Origin: Stomorhina lunata
Taxonomy: Eukaryota > Arthropoda > Insecta > Diptera > Rhiniidae
Length of the DNA stretch: 64,000 bases
Direction: 5' to 3'
Assembly (NCBI GenBank): GCA_933228675.1
Contig: OW121742.1
Coordinates: 106,036,940 to 106,100,939, forward strand
Shown: one piece after another, positions 20,399 through 31,334 of the stretch
Numbering within the stretch: the first letter of the stretch is position 1
Layout: each line of letters opens with the position of its first letter
Position numbers and translations under genes: made by a program
Notes under the pieces: model-generated
What the model saw: the letters and a program-made list of their open reading frames with translations, nothing else
What the model was told of the DNA's origin: nothing
Databases searched by the model: none

Positions 20399-22075
20399 GT
20401 TTAGTTCTAGTTCAGTTCTAGTTCGGTTTTAGTTCAGTTCTAGTTCAATTCTAGTTCAGTTCTAGTTCAGTTCTGGTTCAGTTCTAGTTCAGTTCTAGTT
20501 CAGTTCTAGTTCAGTTCTAGTTCAGTTCTAGTTCAGTTCTAGTTCAGTTCTAGTTCAGTTCTAGTTCAGTTCTAGTTCAGTTCTAGTTCAGTTCTAGTTC
20601 AGTTCTAGTTCAGTTCTAGTTCAGTTCTAGTTCAGTTCTAGTTCAGTTCTAGTTCAGTTCTAGTTCAGTTCTAGTTCAGTTCTAGTTCAGTTCTAGTTCA
20701 GTTCTAGTTCAGTTCTAGTTCAGTTCTAGTTCAGTTCTAGTTCAGTTCTAGTTCAGTTCCAGTTCAGTTATAGTTTAGTTCTAGTTCAGTTCTAGTTCAG
20801 TTCTAGTTCAGTTCTAGTTTAGTTCTAGTTCAGTTCTAGTTCAGTTCTAGTTCAGTTCTAGTTCAGTTCTAGTTCAGTTCTAGTTCAGTTCTAGTTCAGT
20901 TCTAGTTCAGTTCTAGTTCAGTTCTAGTTCAGTTCTAGTTCAGTTCTAGTTCAGTTCTAGTTCAGTTCTAGTTCAGTTCTAGTTCAGTTCTAGTTCAGTT
21001 CTAGTTCAGTTCTAGTTCAGTTCTAGTTCAGTTCTAGTTCAGTTCTAGTTCAGTTCTAGTTCAGTTCTAGTTCAGTTCTAGTTCAGTTCTAGTTCAGTTC
21101 TAGTTCAGTTCTAGTTCAGTTCTAGTTCAGTTCTAGTTCAGTTCTAGTTCAGTTCTAGTTCAGTTCTAGTTCAGTTCTAGTTCAGTTCTAGTTCAGTTCT
21201 AGTTCAGTTCTAGTTCAGTTCTAGTTCAGTTCTAGTTCAGTTCTAGTTCAGTTCTAGTTCAGTTCTAGTTCAGTTCTAGTTCACTTCTAGTTCAGTTCTA
21301 GTTCAGTTCTAGTTCAGTTCTAGTTCAGTTCTAGTTCAGTTCTAGTTCAGTTCTAGTTCAGTTCTAGTTCAGTTCTAGTTCAGTTCTAGTTCAGTTCTAG
21401 TTCAGTTCTAGTTCAGTTCTAGTTCAGTTCTAGTTCAGTTCTAGTTCAGTTCTAGTTCAGTTCTAGTTCAGTTCTAGTTCAGTTCTAGTTCAGTTCTAGT
21501 TCAGTTCTAGTTCAGTTCTAGTTCAGTTCTAGTTCAGTTCTAGTTCAATTCTAGTTCAGTTCTAGTTCAGTTCTAGTTCAGTTCTAGTTCAGTTCTAGTT
21601 CAGTTCTAGTTCAGTTCTAGTTCAGTTCTAGTTCAGTTCTAGTTCAGTTCTAGTTCAGTTCTAGTTCAGTTCTAGTTCAGTTCTAGTTCAGTTCTAGTTC
21701 AGTTCTAGTTCAGTTCTAGTTCAGTTCTAGTTCAGTTCTAGTTCAGTTCTAGTTCAGTTCTAGTTCAGTTCTAGTTCAGTTCTAGTTCAGTTCTAGTTCA
21801 GTTCTAGTTCAGTTCTAGTTCAGTTCTAGTTCAGTTCTAGTTCAGTTCTAGTTCAGTTCTAGTTCAGTTCTAGTTCAGTTTTAGTTCAGTTCTAGTTCAG
21901 TTCTAGTTCAGTTCTAGTTCAGTTCTAGTTCAGTTCTAGTTCAGTTCTAGTTCAGTTCTAGTTCAGTTCTAGTTCAGTTCTAGTTCAGTTCTAGTTCAGT
22001 TCTAGTTCAGTTCTAGTTCAGTTCTAGTTCAGTTCTAGTTCAGTTCTAGTTCAGTTCTAGTTTAGTTCTTGTTGT
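20399..22075 (-). repeat. Inverted 11-bp satellite array (AGTTCTAGTTC)n, about 150 units
   Basis: The unit AGTTCTAGTTC is the exact reverse complement of the unit at 18455-19875. The array is about 1.68 kb with only a handful of substitutions (for example near 20470, 20757-20775, 21284 and 21548). Its inner edge (TTTTAGTTCAGTT, AATTCTAG, TTCTGGTTC variants) and outer edge (CTAGTTTAGTTCT) show variants also present at the matching edges of the first array. This supports an inverted duplication over two independent expansions. Confidence 0.97.
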
Positions 22076-22129
22076 AGTTCCCACGTTCGGACCTATAACC
22101 CCCAGAAGGTACGTCCCCAGATCACGGAA

Positions 22130-22500
22130 AGCTTTTAATCAATGGTAGACATTATTCGGACTCTGCATCAGAGAAAATTATTTTTGTAAAATTTGTTGAT
22201 AAGTTTAAACTATTGAGGACCGAGGATGATGCTAGCAGTGGACGCCCCAAAGCGGCTGTTATCGACGAAATCATCAAAAAATCCACTAAATAATTTTGGA
22301 TTATCGTAAAGTCAAGTTGATCGTGAAAGCAAACTCTTAAGTTCAATGATAAACAGAGGAACGTGTTGCAGATACTATCGTTAAATATTTGGATATGCGA
22401 AGATTTGTTAAGAGTGGATATTCTACATGGAAGGGATGTAAACTGGTCACTGAGATCGAGCTATTCTTTGTCAGACTTTTTGTTGAGGTGGTTTTTTTAA
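22130..22500 (+). pseudogene. DD34D-type mariner, N-terminal relic
   Basis: The + strand reads FDKFKLLRTEDDASSGRPKA-like text (by reading across one shift), then AVIDEIIKK and a later YLDMRRF segment. This is the helix-turn-helix and linker region of mariner transposases, whose known form is ...EDDARSGRP....DENI.KV... The catalytic region is missing or unreadable beyond 22450. This lineage is separate from the DD41D elements of the window. Confidence 0.6.
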
Positions 22501-23329
22501 GAGGCAGGTGTATGTAAGACAGTAAGTAAGACAGAAGCCAATGCTGTTCTCAAAGCCAAAATAACCCATGAAATTGATCAAATTTAGCCTGATCTATGGC
22601 TGACATTTGAACGATGTTCTGTTGGTACTAGAGGCGGATGAATGAAGTTGTGTTCGCCTATATTCGAGTGGGCAACCTGAAATTTGATTAGTTTTTGGTG
22701 TTTGCGTTCAGATTTGAGCATCCCCTCCACTTTTTCGGGGTCCTTTTTACGATTTGTTAGAATAAAGCCGCAAAACGCAGATATGCGGGGGAGTTAAAGG
22801 GTTAATATGTTTTACGAAAATATTTGTTGTGATATTTTCTACATATTGTCTTGCTGAACATACCATAAACCTTAGATGTAAGGAGAACATAGTTTTATAT
22901 ACCAAATCCTTTAAGAATTGGCAAGGTGGGAGGCCAATGTACGCTGCAAGTGGCTCTGGGCGGCAATCAGCTATTTTTGATCTGTCAAATTTGAAGCGGC
23001 AATGATTTAATTATATCCTATTTAGATGTTTTTATATAAATATTTTTGTAAACAAATGCAAACTTTATGCACTGGCAATACAACGACCGCTCGTAACCGC
23101 ATGTTGCGGGTATTGGCCTTCTACCTTTATTGATGTCATCTAAAATATCAGGAACCGGAGAACCTTCATAAATAATTCAGCTAAATACGTTGTTGTGGAG
23201 GTCACTTATGCTTCGTATAGTCATCACGGAAAATCCTTATCATCCTAATGCAAACTTAAATGCACGTTTTAAATCTATAAATATAAGGTAAAGGTGAAAT
23301 ACACTTGCTGTCTTCTATGTTTATACAAA
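22501..23329. other. No gene recognised
   Basis: Mixed-composition sequence without a readable family. It may contain degraded element pieces. Confidence 0.3.
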
Positions 23330-23560
23330 TAATATCTGTTTTTCCGATTTTCGGGGTATTTAATTCACTTTTAAGAGTTTGTTTTGTATGGGAGCTAATG
23401 TCAAATGTTAACCGATTCCAACGAAATTTTGTAAACAATATTAGCGCTAAACTTCATTCACATAAATACAAATAAATATGTGGCTGTAAAGATGGGAGGT
23501 ACCGAATTTTATCAAAACATTTGCAAAATTGCCACCTATAAGCACTTTCATCACATTAAT
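23330..23560 (+). mobile_element. DINE-1/mini-me-like fragment
   Basis: The phrase TATGGGAGCTAATGTCAAAT, then GTTAACCGATTCCAACGAAA, matches the repeated TATGGGAGCTATGGTCAAAT...ACCGATT wording inside the full element at 43418-45175. No termini are visible, so it is a fragment. Confidence 0.55.
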
Positions 23561-24944
23561 TTTTTCATCACAATTTTTAGTAAAAATCAATCATACGCGC
23601 CCGTTACTCTTTAATGGAACATTAGGGTACACAATTGGGAAAATTAAAATCTCTGGAAGAATAAAGGTACTTTTTTCGAACACTTTAAACCCCATCACTG
23701 TTATTTATCCATGATATAAAAATCATGCTCTTTAAAAACTTGAAAAATGCATTAATATTCTCTTCCATTTCAATGCATTTCTTTGTTCAAGTTCTCTTTA
23801 GAATAAACCGGCAACAAAAGCTAATGTAAATTAGTAAGACCAAATATGTCTGAACATGTACTCTTAAATTTTAAATGACAATTTAACTTAAAAGTGTTTT
23901 CCATTTTTAGAGTAGATAGTAATTAACATAAATAATTTAAATGATTTTATATTAAAGTTTAATAAAAACTAAAAAGAATGGCGTTTAAAAAACAACAAAC
24001 AAATTAACATCAAAGAAATGTTGTTCTTTCTTGGCCGCCCATGTTATTACAATTATAGCAACAACAAATAAGTGGGCATGTAAATAACACATGCAAATAC
24101 TTAAAATACCGATTACTGTTGTTTACATGACGACGAGTACACCACGAGTAAAATGCTCCAAAAAAAAAAAACCCGTTGGTTTCATACACTCACTTAACCA
24201 TTGGGGAGAGTGTATGTACACGAGTAAATTTACCAAGTGAGTAAATGTTGTTAAGAAAAGAGGGGGTTATATGCATGTGTAACAAATGGGCACATACATT
24301 TACAAAAGTACGAGTGCTAAATGGGAGTAGAAGAAAAAAACGAAAGTTCTATTGTATGGAGAATTTTGAATTTAGCAGAAAAATTTTTCACAACTTAAAA
24401 TACGAAAAATACAGAATATTTTAGCTCGCGAAAGGAAGTGGACGTGTAGACGCGTTATTATAACAGATTATAATAAACGAAAAAGTTTCGGCGTTTAAAC
24501 TTAACAATTCGAATATTTCAAATCCAAAACAAAAAATAAAGTGTATGAAAATGAAAATAATATAGAAATTTGGTTATTTAAAAAATATCAAATAAAAGTT
24601 TTATATAAGAAAATCGAAAATTTGTGCAAAATATTCAAAACGAAAATTACAATTAGAAAAAATGTAATCAAAGGAAAATCAAATTAAAAATTTTTTTGAA
24701 TAAAAGTCAATAAATTTAAAATTATAAAAAATCGAAGTGGAAAAAATTTTTTAAAATATTTAATAAAAGCAAAATTTAAATAATCGAAAGTATGAAGTAT
24801 AAAAAAAAAACTAGAAATATTCAATAATCGAATAGGATCTATTTAATAAGAATATGTAGTTGTGAAAAGTTTAAATTAATAGTTTTGCGTTTAAAAAAAT
24901 CAAAAACTAGGAAAACCAATTCGAATAGAATTGGTTTCATTCAT
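23561..24944. other. AT-rich stretch free of recognised repeats
   Basis: About 1.4 kb lacking copies of the window's repeat families. The second half (about 24400-24930) is very A-rich on the + strand. Upstream regulatory or 5' noncoding sequence for the gene at 30.6 kb is possible, but no promoter element is clear. Confidence 0.3.
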
Positions 24945-25345
24945 CATAATGTTCTTGCATAGTTTAGGCACCTTCAAAATCCTTGGGCCAGCTGCCGTAA
25001 CAGGGGGATTTCTCACATGATTACCCCTTTGGGGTATTATATGCTATAATGTTGTTTCTTTCCATCCTTAAAACATTGTAATTGCTAAGTCGATGAGAGA
25101 TGAGTTCAAAGACACGAGCCACGTTTGTATAGCGGGCCGCTCAATCCGAGACAGACGCCCGTTTGCAGGCGCAACTAACACGTTGAACAGACGCTGAACT
25201 TCCGTACTTTTATCTTACTACGATTATCTTAGACCCTTAGACCAAATACGTTGCAATGGCTCTAAGATCGCAATAGAGTTCGATATAAAAAGATGCTTGA
25301 GGCCCTATGATCCACGGGGGGTCAAGGATAACAGAATAAGAAGAC
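24945..25345. mobile_element. LINE-alpha 5' UTR (-) abutting a LINE-alpha 3' end (+)
   Basis: 24945-25265 is the reverse complement of the leader block seen at 6235-6525 and 35790-36090 (shared landmarks: AGCGTCTG(T)TCA, ATGCGAGAAATC and CAACGTATT). 25270-25345 is a + strand 3' end reading CGATATAAAAAGATGCTTGA, then GGCCCTATGATCCAC and the CAAGGATAACAGAATAAGAA tail. The two pieces meet in opposite orientation. Confidence 0.65.
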
Positions 25346-25794
25346 ATGTTTGTCACTTTTTCTCTAAGTGTAGCGCATCCAAAATATGAAATATTTTATG
25401 ATTCTGGTGAATAAATCAGGCTGAGTTTGAAGAATGCCATGGATTCCATGGAAATTAGAAAGACTAAACAAACGACAACTAAGTTGACAGAAGTAGTAGC
25501 TCTAATCAGATGACAGTTATCAGTTGCCAATGTTTGGAAGTCCCTGTTGGAAGATCCTTTATGTAAATATATAGTTATATGAAAAATTAATATAAGAGTA
25601 AATTGACAGTTCTGTATTGGACCAACACTCAGGGGATGATCAATACATATGCATTGTGATGGAACTGGGAAAAAAGGTTGCGAAAAGTAGGATAGAGGAA
25701 GTTGTGTTTGTGGATATTCGATTTGATTTGATCCAATCCTAATTAGAGGGGAAGACTGATGCAGGAAATTTATTTTACATTCGTTCTCTACAGC
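25346..25794. other. No gene recognised
   Basis: Short intergenic stretch with no supported feature. Confidence 0.3.
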
Positions 25795-25835
25795 TAAAAA
25801 CCAGCATTTGCCGTTCGGAGCCGGAGTTAAAACGG
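25795..25835 (+). mobile_element. SINE fragment
   Basis: GCATTTGCCGTTCGGAGCCG followed by GAGTTAAAACG is identical to the body of the tRNA-derived SINE at 31335-31597. It stops where the mariner at 25836 begins; GGTCCC is shared by both sequences at the junction. Confidence 0.65.
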
Positions 25836-27107
25836 GGTCCCAACTAGAACGCAGTTTTTAAAATTTAAATAAAACACAGATATTTAAAAAATAAAATCGT
25901 GAAACTTTATTATATCGTAAAGTAGACACAATGAGGTTATGTATGGAACAAGATATCGCGCAGATGGCCGCCGCGGCTTTGCTGGCACACACGCGATCTT
26001 TTAATGAAATTTTCAATGACCTTTTTGCATAAATGCTGCGGTATTTCATTAATGCAGCGTCCAATTTCCTCTTTTAAGGCTTGAGTCGTCGTCGGCTTAT
26101 TCGCGTTAACCATCGACTTCAAAAAACCCCAAAGAAATAAATCTAAAAGTGTTAAATCGCACGATCTAGACGGCCAATTCTGGTCTCCAAAACGCGAAAT
26201 AACCCGACCGGAAAGTAACTGATGTAGCAATTGAATTGTTTCTCTGGCTGTATGACATGTGGCGCCGTCTTGTTGAAACCACATGCCCTCCACATTCATT
26301 TCTTCAATTATAGGCAAGAAGAAACTGGTTATCATTTCACGATACCGAACACCATTGACTGTTTGCGCTTGACCTGCCTCATTTTCATAAAAAAAAGTCC
26401 AAAGATTCCTCCAGCCCAAAAACCACATCACACAATGACACGTTGAGGATGCATTTGCTTCTCGTGAATCACTCGAGAATTTTCCTCACCCCAAATGCGA
26501 AAATTCTGCCTATTGACGAAACCATCAAGATGGAAATGGGCCACGTCACTGAAGATGATTTTATCGACAAAATCAGCATTTTCATGTTGTCTCTCCAATA
26601 CCCAATTTACGAACTCCCTTCGCTTTCCATGGTCATCTGGCTTCAGCTACTGAGTCAATTGAACTTTGTATGCATGAAGATGCAAATCTTTCGTCAAAAT
26701 TCGCTGCATAGTGGATTTGGAGACAACAATTTGCTGAGTTCGGTGTCGAATTGAGGTGGATGGAGTTTGGGCGACATCATCACGTACAGCTGCGACATTT
26801 TCGGTCGATCGACCTGGTCGAATGCGCGTTGTTGTCTTTACATCACTAACATACCCAGTTTCGGTAAATTTATCCATTAATCTCTTTACAATTGACTCTT
26901 TTGGAGCTTTATCGTGACTTCAAATTGATCGCAATTTGCGAACTATAGCCGCAAAACTTTCACCATTTAAGGTTAGTAAAAATGGAGCGTGTAGCGCTCC
27001 ATTTTTACTAACCTCTTACCTTTTACTAGCAAACAATTGTTCAAATGTCAAACAATGACACTTCGAATCGCTCCAAATTTAAAATTTGCATTCTTTGGAA
27101 CACACTT
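25836..27107 (-). mobile_element. DD41D Tc1/mariner lineage 1, copy A (decayed)
   Basis: This is a cut-and-paste transposon whose transposase would bind its TIRs and insert at TA. TIR remnants are GGGTCCCAACTAGAACGCAG at the left and, at the right, the complement of AAGTGTGTTCCAAAGAATGC, followed by TA. On the - strand the C-terminal frame holds WFQQDGATCHTARETIQLL and WPSRSCDLTLLDLFLWGFLK. I count 41 residues between the D of QQD and the D of LTLLD, hence DD41D. The N-terminal frame (26647-26877) has the linker with GRSTENVAAV. Frameshifts separate the two frames and the first catalytic block (FSDVAHF-like near 26535-26560) lies between. A snap-back hairpin replaces part of the start (26971-27013). 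Inactive. The sister copy is at 39485-40714. Confidence 0.8.
26971..27013. repeat. Perfect 19-bp hairpin inside mariner copy A
   Basis: GGTTAGTAAAAATGGAGCG, a 5-nt loop (TGTAG) and the exact reverse complement. In copy B the corresponding place reads AGATTAGTAAAAAATTGAGC without the second arm. The palindrome is therefore a secondary change in copy A. Confidence 0.9.
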
Positions 27108-27109
27108 TA

Positions 27110-27477
27110 TTTGACCACGCCTCCCTTACGATATAATAGAAATGTTTAAGATAAAACTTTGCACAGCTAAGTCTTCTATATTCAGAAATTGTTGCTGTGA
27201 TAAGAAAGTTATGCTAGTTATGATAAGCTTATAAATCAAATTTTCCATAAAAAATCCTACAATAAGCCTTTGATAGTTTTATTAATCGCCTATGAGGTAT
27301 GCCTTAAGAGTTAAAAGATAAATTGTCTTGTTTTAGTGACTTCCATTAAAAAGGTTATGTTACCTGAAATTCTAGTCGTTTGTATAGATTTCCAAATAAA
27401 CTATAAGGTCGTATAATATCAGATGTAGCAAAAACTCCTTAACTGCACTTCCGAAGCCACTTTTTCTCATTGGAAAA
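27110..27477. other. Spacer between two mariners, no gene
   Basis: AT-rich sequence between copy A and copy C. No supported feature. Confidence 0.35.
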
Positions 27478-27479
27478 TA

Positions 27480-28761
27480 ATGGGTGTTTTTTTTAGAGGT
27501 ATAGAACTTCGATTTGAAATAAAACACAAGAAAATCGTTTTAATGTCCATCAATTTGGCTTTATTGGAAGGATAATTTTATGCCATTAATGTTTACATAT
27601 GATTTCGGGCATGTGGCCGCCGCGGCTGGCTCGAATAAAGCCAATTCTACAGGTCCAATTTTCAACTACTTTTTCGAGCATATGGGGCCGTATGTTGGCA
27701 ATAACGCCACGAATGTTGGCTTCCAAGTCCCCTAACGTTTCTGGTTTGTTGGCGTAGACGAGCGACTTCACATATCCCCAAAGAAAATAATCCAGTGGTG
27801 TCAAATCGCACGATCTTGGTGGCCAATTGACAGGTCCATTCCGCGAAATTATGCGCTCATCGAATGTTTCCTTCAATAAATCAATTGTGACGTGCGCTGT
27901 GTGGCATGTAGCGCCGTCTTGTTGGAACCACAACTCATCCACATTCATGCCATCCAATTGGGGAACAAAATAGTCGGTTATCATGGTTCTATACCGGTCT
28001 CCATTTATGGTAACTGACTCTCCAGCATTATTTCGGAAGAAGTATGGCCCAATGACTCCACCAGCCCATAGAGCACACCAATCAGTCAGTTTTTGTGGAT
28101 GTAATGGCGTCTCAAGGGTCTCATGTGGATTCTCTTCACTCCAAATGCGGCAATTTTGCTTGTTGACGTAGCCATTCAACCAAAAATGAGCCTCATCACT
28201 GAACAAAATTTTGCGATGAAAATCAGCATCGAGATCAATCTCATTTTCGGCCCATACACCAAAATCACGACGCATTGCATGGTCTCGCGACTTTAATTCT
28301 TGCACAAGCCAAGATCTTTGCGCAAAATCTTCCATAAAGTTGATGGACAAAGCTCCAATTGCTGTGCACGGTGGCGAATCGATTCATTCGGGTCGTCTTC
28401 AACACTTTGCTCTACGGCGGCAATTGTTTCTTCGGTGCGCACTGTTCGACGTCGCTGCGGATGCGTATTATCACATAGAGTAAACGTAGTGCGAAAACGA
28501 TCCATGGTTAACCGAATTAATTGCTCTGATGGACGATTATGTCGACCATAAAATGGACGGAGCTTGCGGTAAACTTCGAGAACTGAACCATTATTTTCGA
28601 AATAAATTTGCACGATTTGCAAGCGTTGTTTTTTTGTCAACCTGTTCATGATGAAATGGCAAAGCAAACTAAATATTAATCACTTGACAGCTGACAAAAT
28701 GGCTGCCAGTTAAAAAAGTGATGCCAACTTAAAGTTCTATACCTCAATAAAAAACACCCGA
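27480..28761 (-). mobile_element. DD41D Tc1/mariner lineage 2, copy C (22-bp deletion)
   Basis: The element is flanked by TA on both sides. Its ends are ATGGGTGTTTTTTTTAGAGG and, inverted, TCGGGTGTTTTTTATTGAGG. On the - strand the N-terminal frame starts at 28667 or 28652 (MNRLTKKQRLQIVQIY, a helix-turn-helix start). The second frame has FSDEAHFWLNGYVNKQNCR, WFQQDGATCHTA and WPPRSCDLTPLDYFLWGYVK, with 41 residues between second and third aspartates. Relative to copy E, 22 bp are missing near 28310 between short CAAGC repeats, shifting the frame after ILRKDLGL. Otherwise it is almost identical to copies D and E, so the burst is recent. Confidence 0.88.
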
Positions 28762-29085
28762 TACATGGAATTGAACATGTCCGTCGCACGATTATAAATT
28801 CAACTTAAAATATAACTTGCGTCCTTCAATCATTAAAATCGAGCTTATTTGTTCAACTCGATTTAGAAATGTTACTTAGATTTCAATTAATTGCATATCT
28901 AAAACCATTAGCCTAAAATCTTGAACTTGTTTCAAAAGATCCCATGTATAGGTTAGTGTGACGGCCCGGCAATTAGACTAACTAAGACTATGTAGTCTAT
29001 TTTGTGACCACAATAAGAGATAAGTGTAGGCGCCCTTCTCTACGGCAGGTCTGGGCAAGTGCAGAGAATATGTTTTAAGGGCCCC

Positions 29086-29384
29086 ATAGACATCATTCTT
29101 TTTGCACAGTTTTAACCGCATGGTTTAAGCTGTGCGGTAAAAACTGTTAGTGCGTGGACAAAAAATCTATTGCGTCTTGATTTTTACCGTCGGTTTTCGC
29201 ACGTCTTCGTTCAAAACTACCAGTGTAAAATATTGAAAATGTAAAAATTGCTGATTTGTGTGTTTACATACATTTGCATTTAACTACATTGCGATAAAGA
29301 AAATAAAGTTTAGTGTAAGTTCGGTTAAAACTGTTCAAAAGAACGAAGTGTGTGCCTAACTTTATAGACCAGAGCTTTTGCAGA
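29086..29384. mobile_element. About 300-bp MITE-like insert
   Basis: Inside both edges are inverted CACAGTTTTAACCG / CGGTTAAAACTGTT sequences, with weaker similarity outward (GGGCCCCATAGAC versus the complement of GGTCTATAAAG). It separates two parts of one LINE reading. No duplication of the target is clear. Confidence 0.4.
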
Positions 29385-29681
29385 AGTCACTTGTCAGAAC
29401 CTTTGAAAGGTACGCCCATCAGACAGTGTCTTGCCGTGACTGATAGTGGGAACGTAAAGTTTGTCCGGTTATGGGAGTGGCCCGATATCCACATAAGATA
29501 TATACTGAATGATATCTCATTGAAATGACATTGACAATCCAGTGACTTAATGGCAGCTTGAATTTAAGAGAATTTGTATATCCTCACTGCTGTGCAGGAC
29601 TTACATTTCAGCCTATCTGCTACTTTCTTTATGGTTAGTACATACTTTCGTTTGAAAACACTTAAGTGATCCGGTAGCGTT

Positions 29682-29721
29682 GAGGCCCTATGCTCCACTG
29701 GGAGTCAAGGATAACAGAAGA
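29682..29721 (+). mobile_element. 40-bp LINE-alpha 3' end with 13-bp TSD
   Basis: GAGGCCCTATGCTCCACTGG, then GAGTCAAGGATAACAGAAGA, is exactly the last coding triplets, stop (TAA of GGATAAC) and tail of LINE-alpha. It is flanked by ATCCGGTAGCGTT on both sides (29669-29681 and 29722-29734). This is an extremely 5'-truncated retrotransposition product. Confidence 0.9.
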
Positions 29722-29764
29722 ATCCGGTAGCGTTCAGGCAATATTTATCTGTAGGGCCTGCAGC

Positions 29765-29895
29765 GTATCAGTATCGCCAGATGGCGCCATTGAAAATTAA
29801 ATAAAATAAATTGAATCGTAAACTATGCGTTTGATCATGTGTTGATCGGACAAAATCAATAAAATGATTCAAAATTATTTTAGTTGGTGAAGCAG
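29765..29895 (+). repeat. Single diverged monomer of the 132-bp Helitron-like repeat
   Basis: GATGGCGCCATTGAAAATTA and GAATCGTAAACTATGCGTTTG correspond to GGTGGCGCCACTGAAAATTA and AAATCGTAAACTGTGCATTTG in the array at 42130-42950. It is followed by GAGCTCAGGGCACAGCTAG; CTAG would be a Helitron-type end, but this is speculative. Confidence 0.5.
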
Positions 29896-30628
29896 CAAAC
29901 GAGCTCAGGGCACAGCTAGTAGCTTATAAATGTTTCTAAAGTCCTTTTAAAATTTAGACAAATAAAGACAACATTTTTCCTCTATTGATAGAAACTTCCG
30001 TTGTCTGTCCAATGAAAAAGGCGCCTAAGTGCCAATATAGTTATTGGCATCTGACATTATAAAATTTGATTCTATATAAAACAACTTTTGAATTTCTAAG
30101 ATATTCGTTAATGAAATGCAAACAACTTTTTAAATACAAACCGTGAACTTAAGAACTTTTCTCTATTTAAAAGAACATTTAAATATCCAAGCACTATTTT
30201 GCATTTAAAATAATAGATACCTCAACAAATAATTACTCTCGACTATCAAAAGTTTATAATTAATTAATTCTACGTTGTAAAACTAATAATTTATTGCGAA
30301 CAAAATATTTAAAAAACTATCTAACTAATAATTTATTAAATTTTTTTCCAACTCTCTAGATTAGCGACAACATTAGCAGCATATCAAATTACACAAAATA
30401 AAAACCAAAGATAAATTTTACATATTAATTAAAAAAATATATATTTATAACAAAAAACATGGCAAATAAAATCAAACAATTAAAGCTAAAATGTATATTT
30501 AAAGCGAAAAACAAAAATATCTAAAAAAAGTTTTAATTAAAATCAAATAATTCAAAAAAGTGATAAGAAAACCAAAAAAAGTGTTACAAGACCTAAATTA
30601 TAAAAATATCATCACTAAAATAAGTAAT
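29896..30628 (+). promoter_or_regulatory. AT-rich upstream/5' UTR region of the host gene
   Basis: About 730 bp of very AT-rich sequence free of TE copies leads into the first in-frame ATG. The in-frame stop TAA at 30548-30550 closes the frame upstream. No clear TATA or initiator was identified, so the transcription start may lie further upstream in a separate noncoding exon. Confidence 0.35.
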
Positions 30629-31247
30629 ATGGCAACTCTTATAAAGTCTCAAAGAAAAGAACAACAACAAAATCCTAAAACTGTTAAAGATAAATCAAAA
30701 CAAATATGGGCACCACAAGAGCAAAAACAACAACAACACCACCATCACTACTACTACCAACCCAAACATAAACATCACAAAACAAATGAAGTTATCAATG
30801 AGGACGTCAACAATAAGAATGATGATGATGAAGTCTTCAAAGACTTTTATCACATAAAACAATGTTATCACCCCACAACAACAGAAACCACAACATCAAC
30901 AAAAACAACATCAAAAATTAGAACACTAAACCAAAGAACCAATTACTCCATTACAACGACTACTCCTTTATCATCAATAGCAACAGCAACAAGTAGTAGC
31001 TCTTTATCTTATGTTCTACATTCACTTTCACACAATTGCCGCTCGTTAGTCATTATGCTGCTGATGGGTTATTTACTGTTAGTCCATTATGCCATGGCGG
31101 CACCCCAGTCATGTATACTCTGTGATAAAAACGATTTACTAGCCAAAGATCCTCAAAATAATTTTGAGGAGTTCTTGTTTGAACATCAAGTAACGCGTCA
31201 AGATGCCATCAACGCTTTGCGTCAGTTGAACGAGAGTTTTTATGAAG
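30629..31247 (+). CDS. Secreted/anchored small Cys-rich protein, coding exon 1
   Basis: The first ATG after an in-frame stop is at 30629. The first 142 residues are low-complexity: Q/H/K-rich (EQKQQQHHHHYYYQPK), then acidic (NNKNDDDEVF), then T/S-rich (TTTETTTSTKTTSK). A strongly hydrophobic stretch follows, SLVIMLLMGYLLLVHYAMA, ending AMA-APQS like a signal-peptidase site, then SCILCDKNDLLAKDPQNNFE and a helical FLFEHQVTRQDAINALRQL segment. The exon ends TATGAAG/GTAAGT at 31247, in phase 1. If translation starts instead at the internal ATG at 31055, the product has a textbook N-terminal signal peptide; with the upstream start it would be a signal anchor. The upstream CAA/ACA-rich part lacks stops partly by composition. 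I do not recognise the gene. Extracellular location is inferred. Confidence 0.7.
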
Positions 31248-31334
31248 GTAAGTTTTAAGAGATTTTTATTATTTCGAATTGTATTTCAGATCAGGGATGG
31301 GGAAAATAGTTTGCTTAATTAGTTCAAAGTTGTG

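Larger units (their letters stand above)
28935..29760 (-). mobile_element. RNase H-bearing LINE remnant (I/LOA/R1-like), interrupted
   Basis: The - strand at 29395-29640 gives FSIYLMWISGHSHNRTNFTF, which resembles the W(V/I)PGH...GNE..D block of RNase H domains in I- and LOA-type LINEs. 28935-29080 gives HILCTCPDLP, which matches the C-terminal HFLC.CPAL zinc-knuckle-like motif of the same elements. A 300-bp MITE-like insert (29086-29384) separates the two. Frames are broken. Confidence 0.55.

Noticed and set aside
18455..22075. CRISPR-like array
   Set aside because: Units are 11 bp and contiguous with no spacers, in a eukaryotic context: a satellite, not CRISPR.
30560..30628. Start of the host ORF at 30560
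   Set aside because: The codon there is GTG; the first ATG in frame is at 30629.
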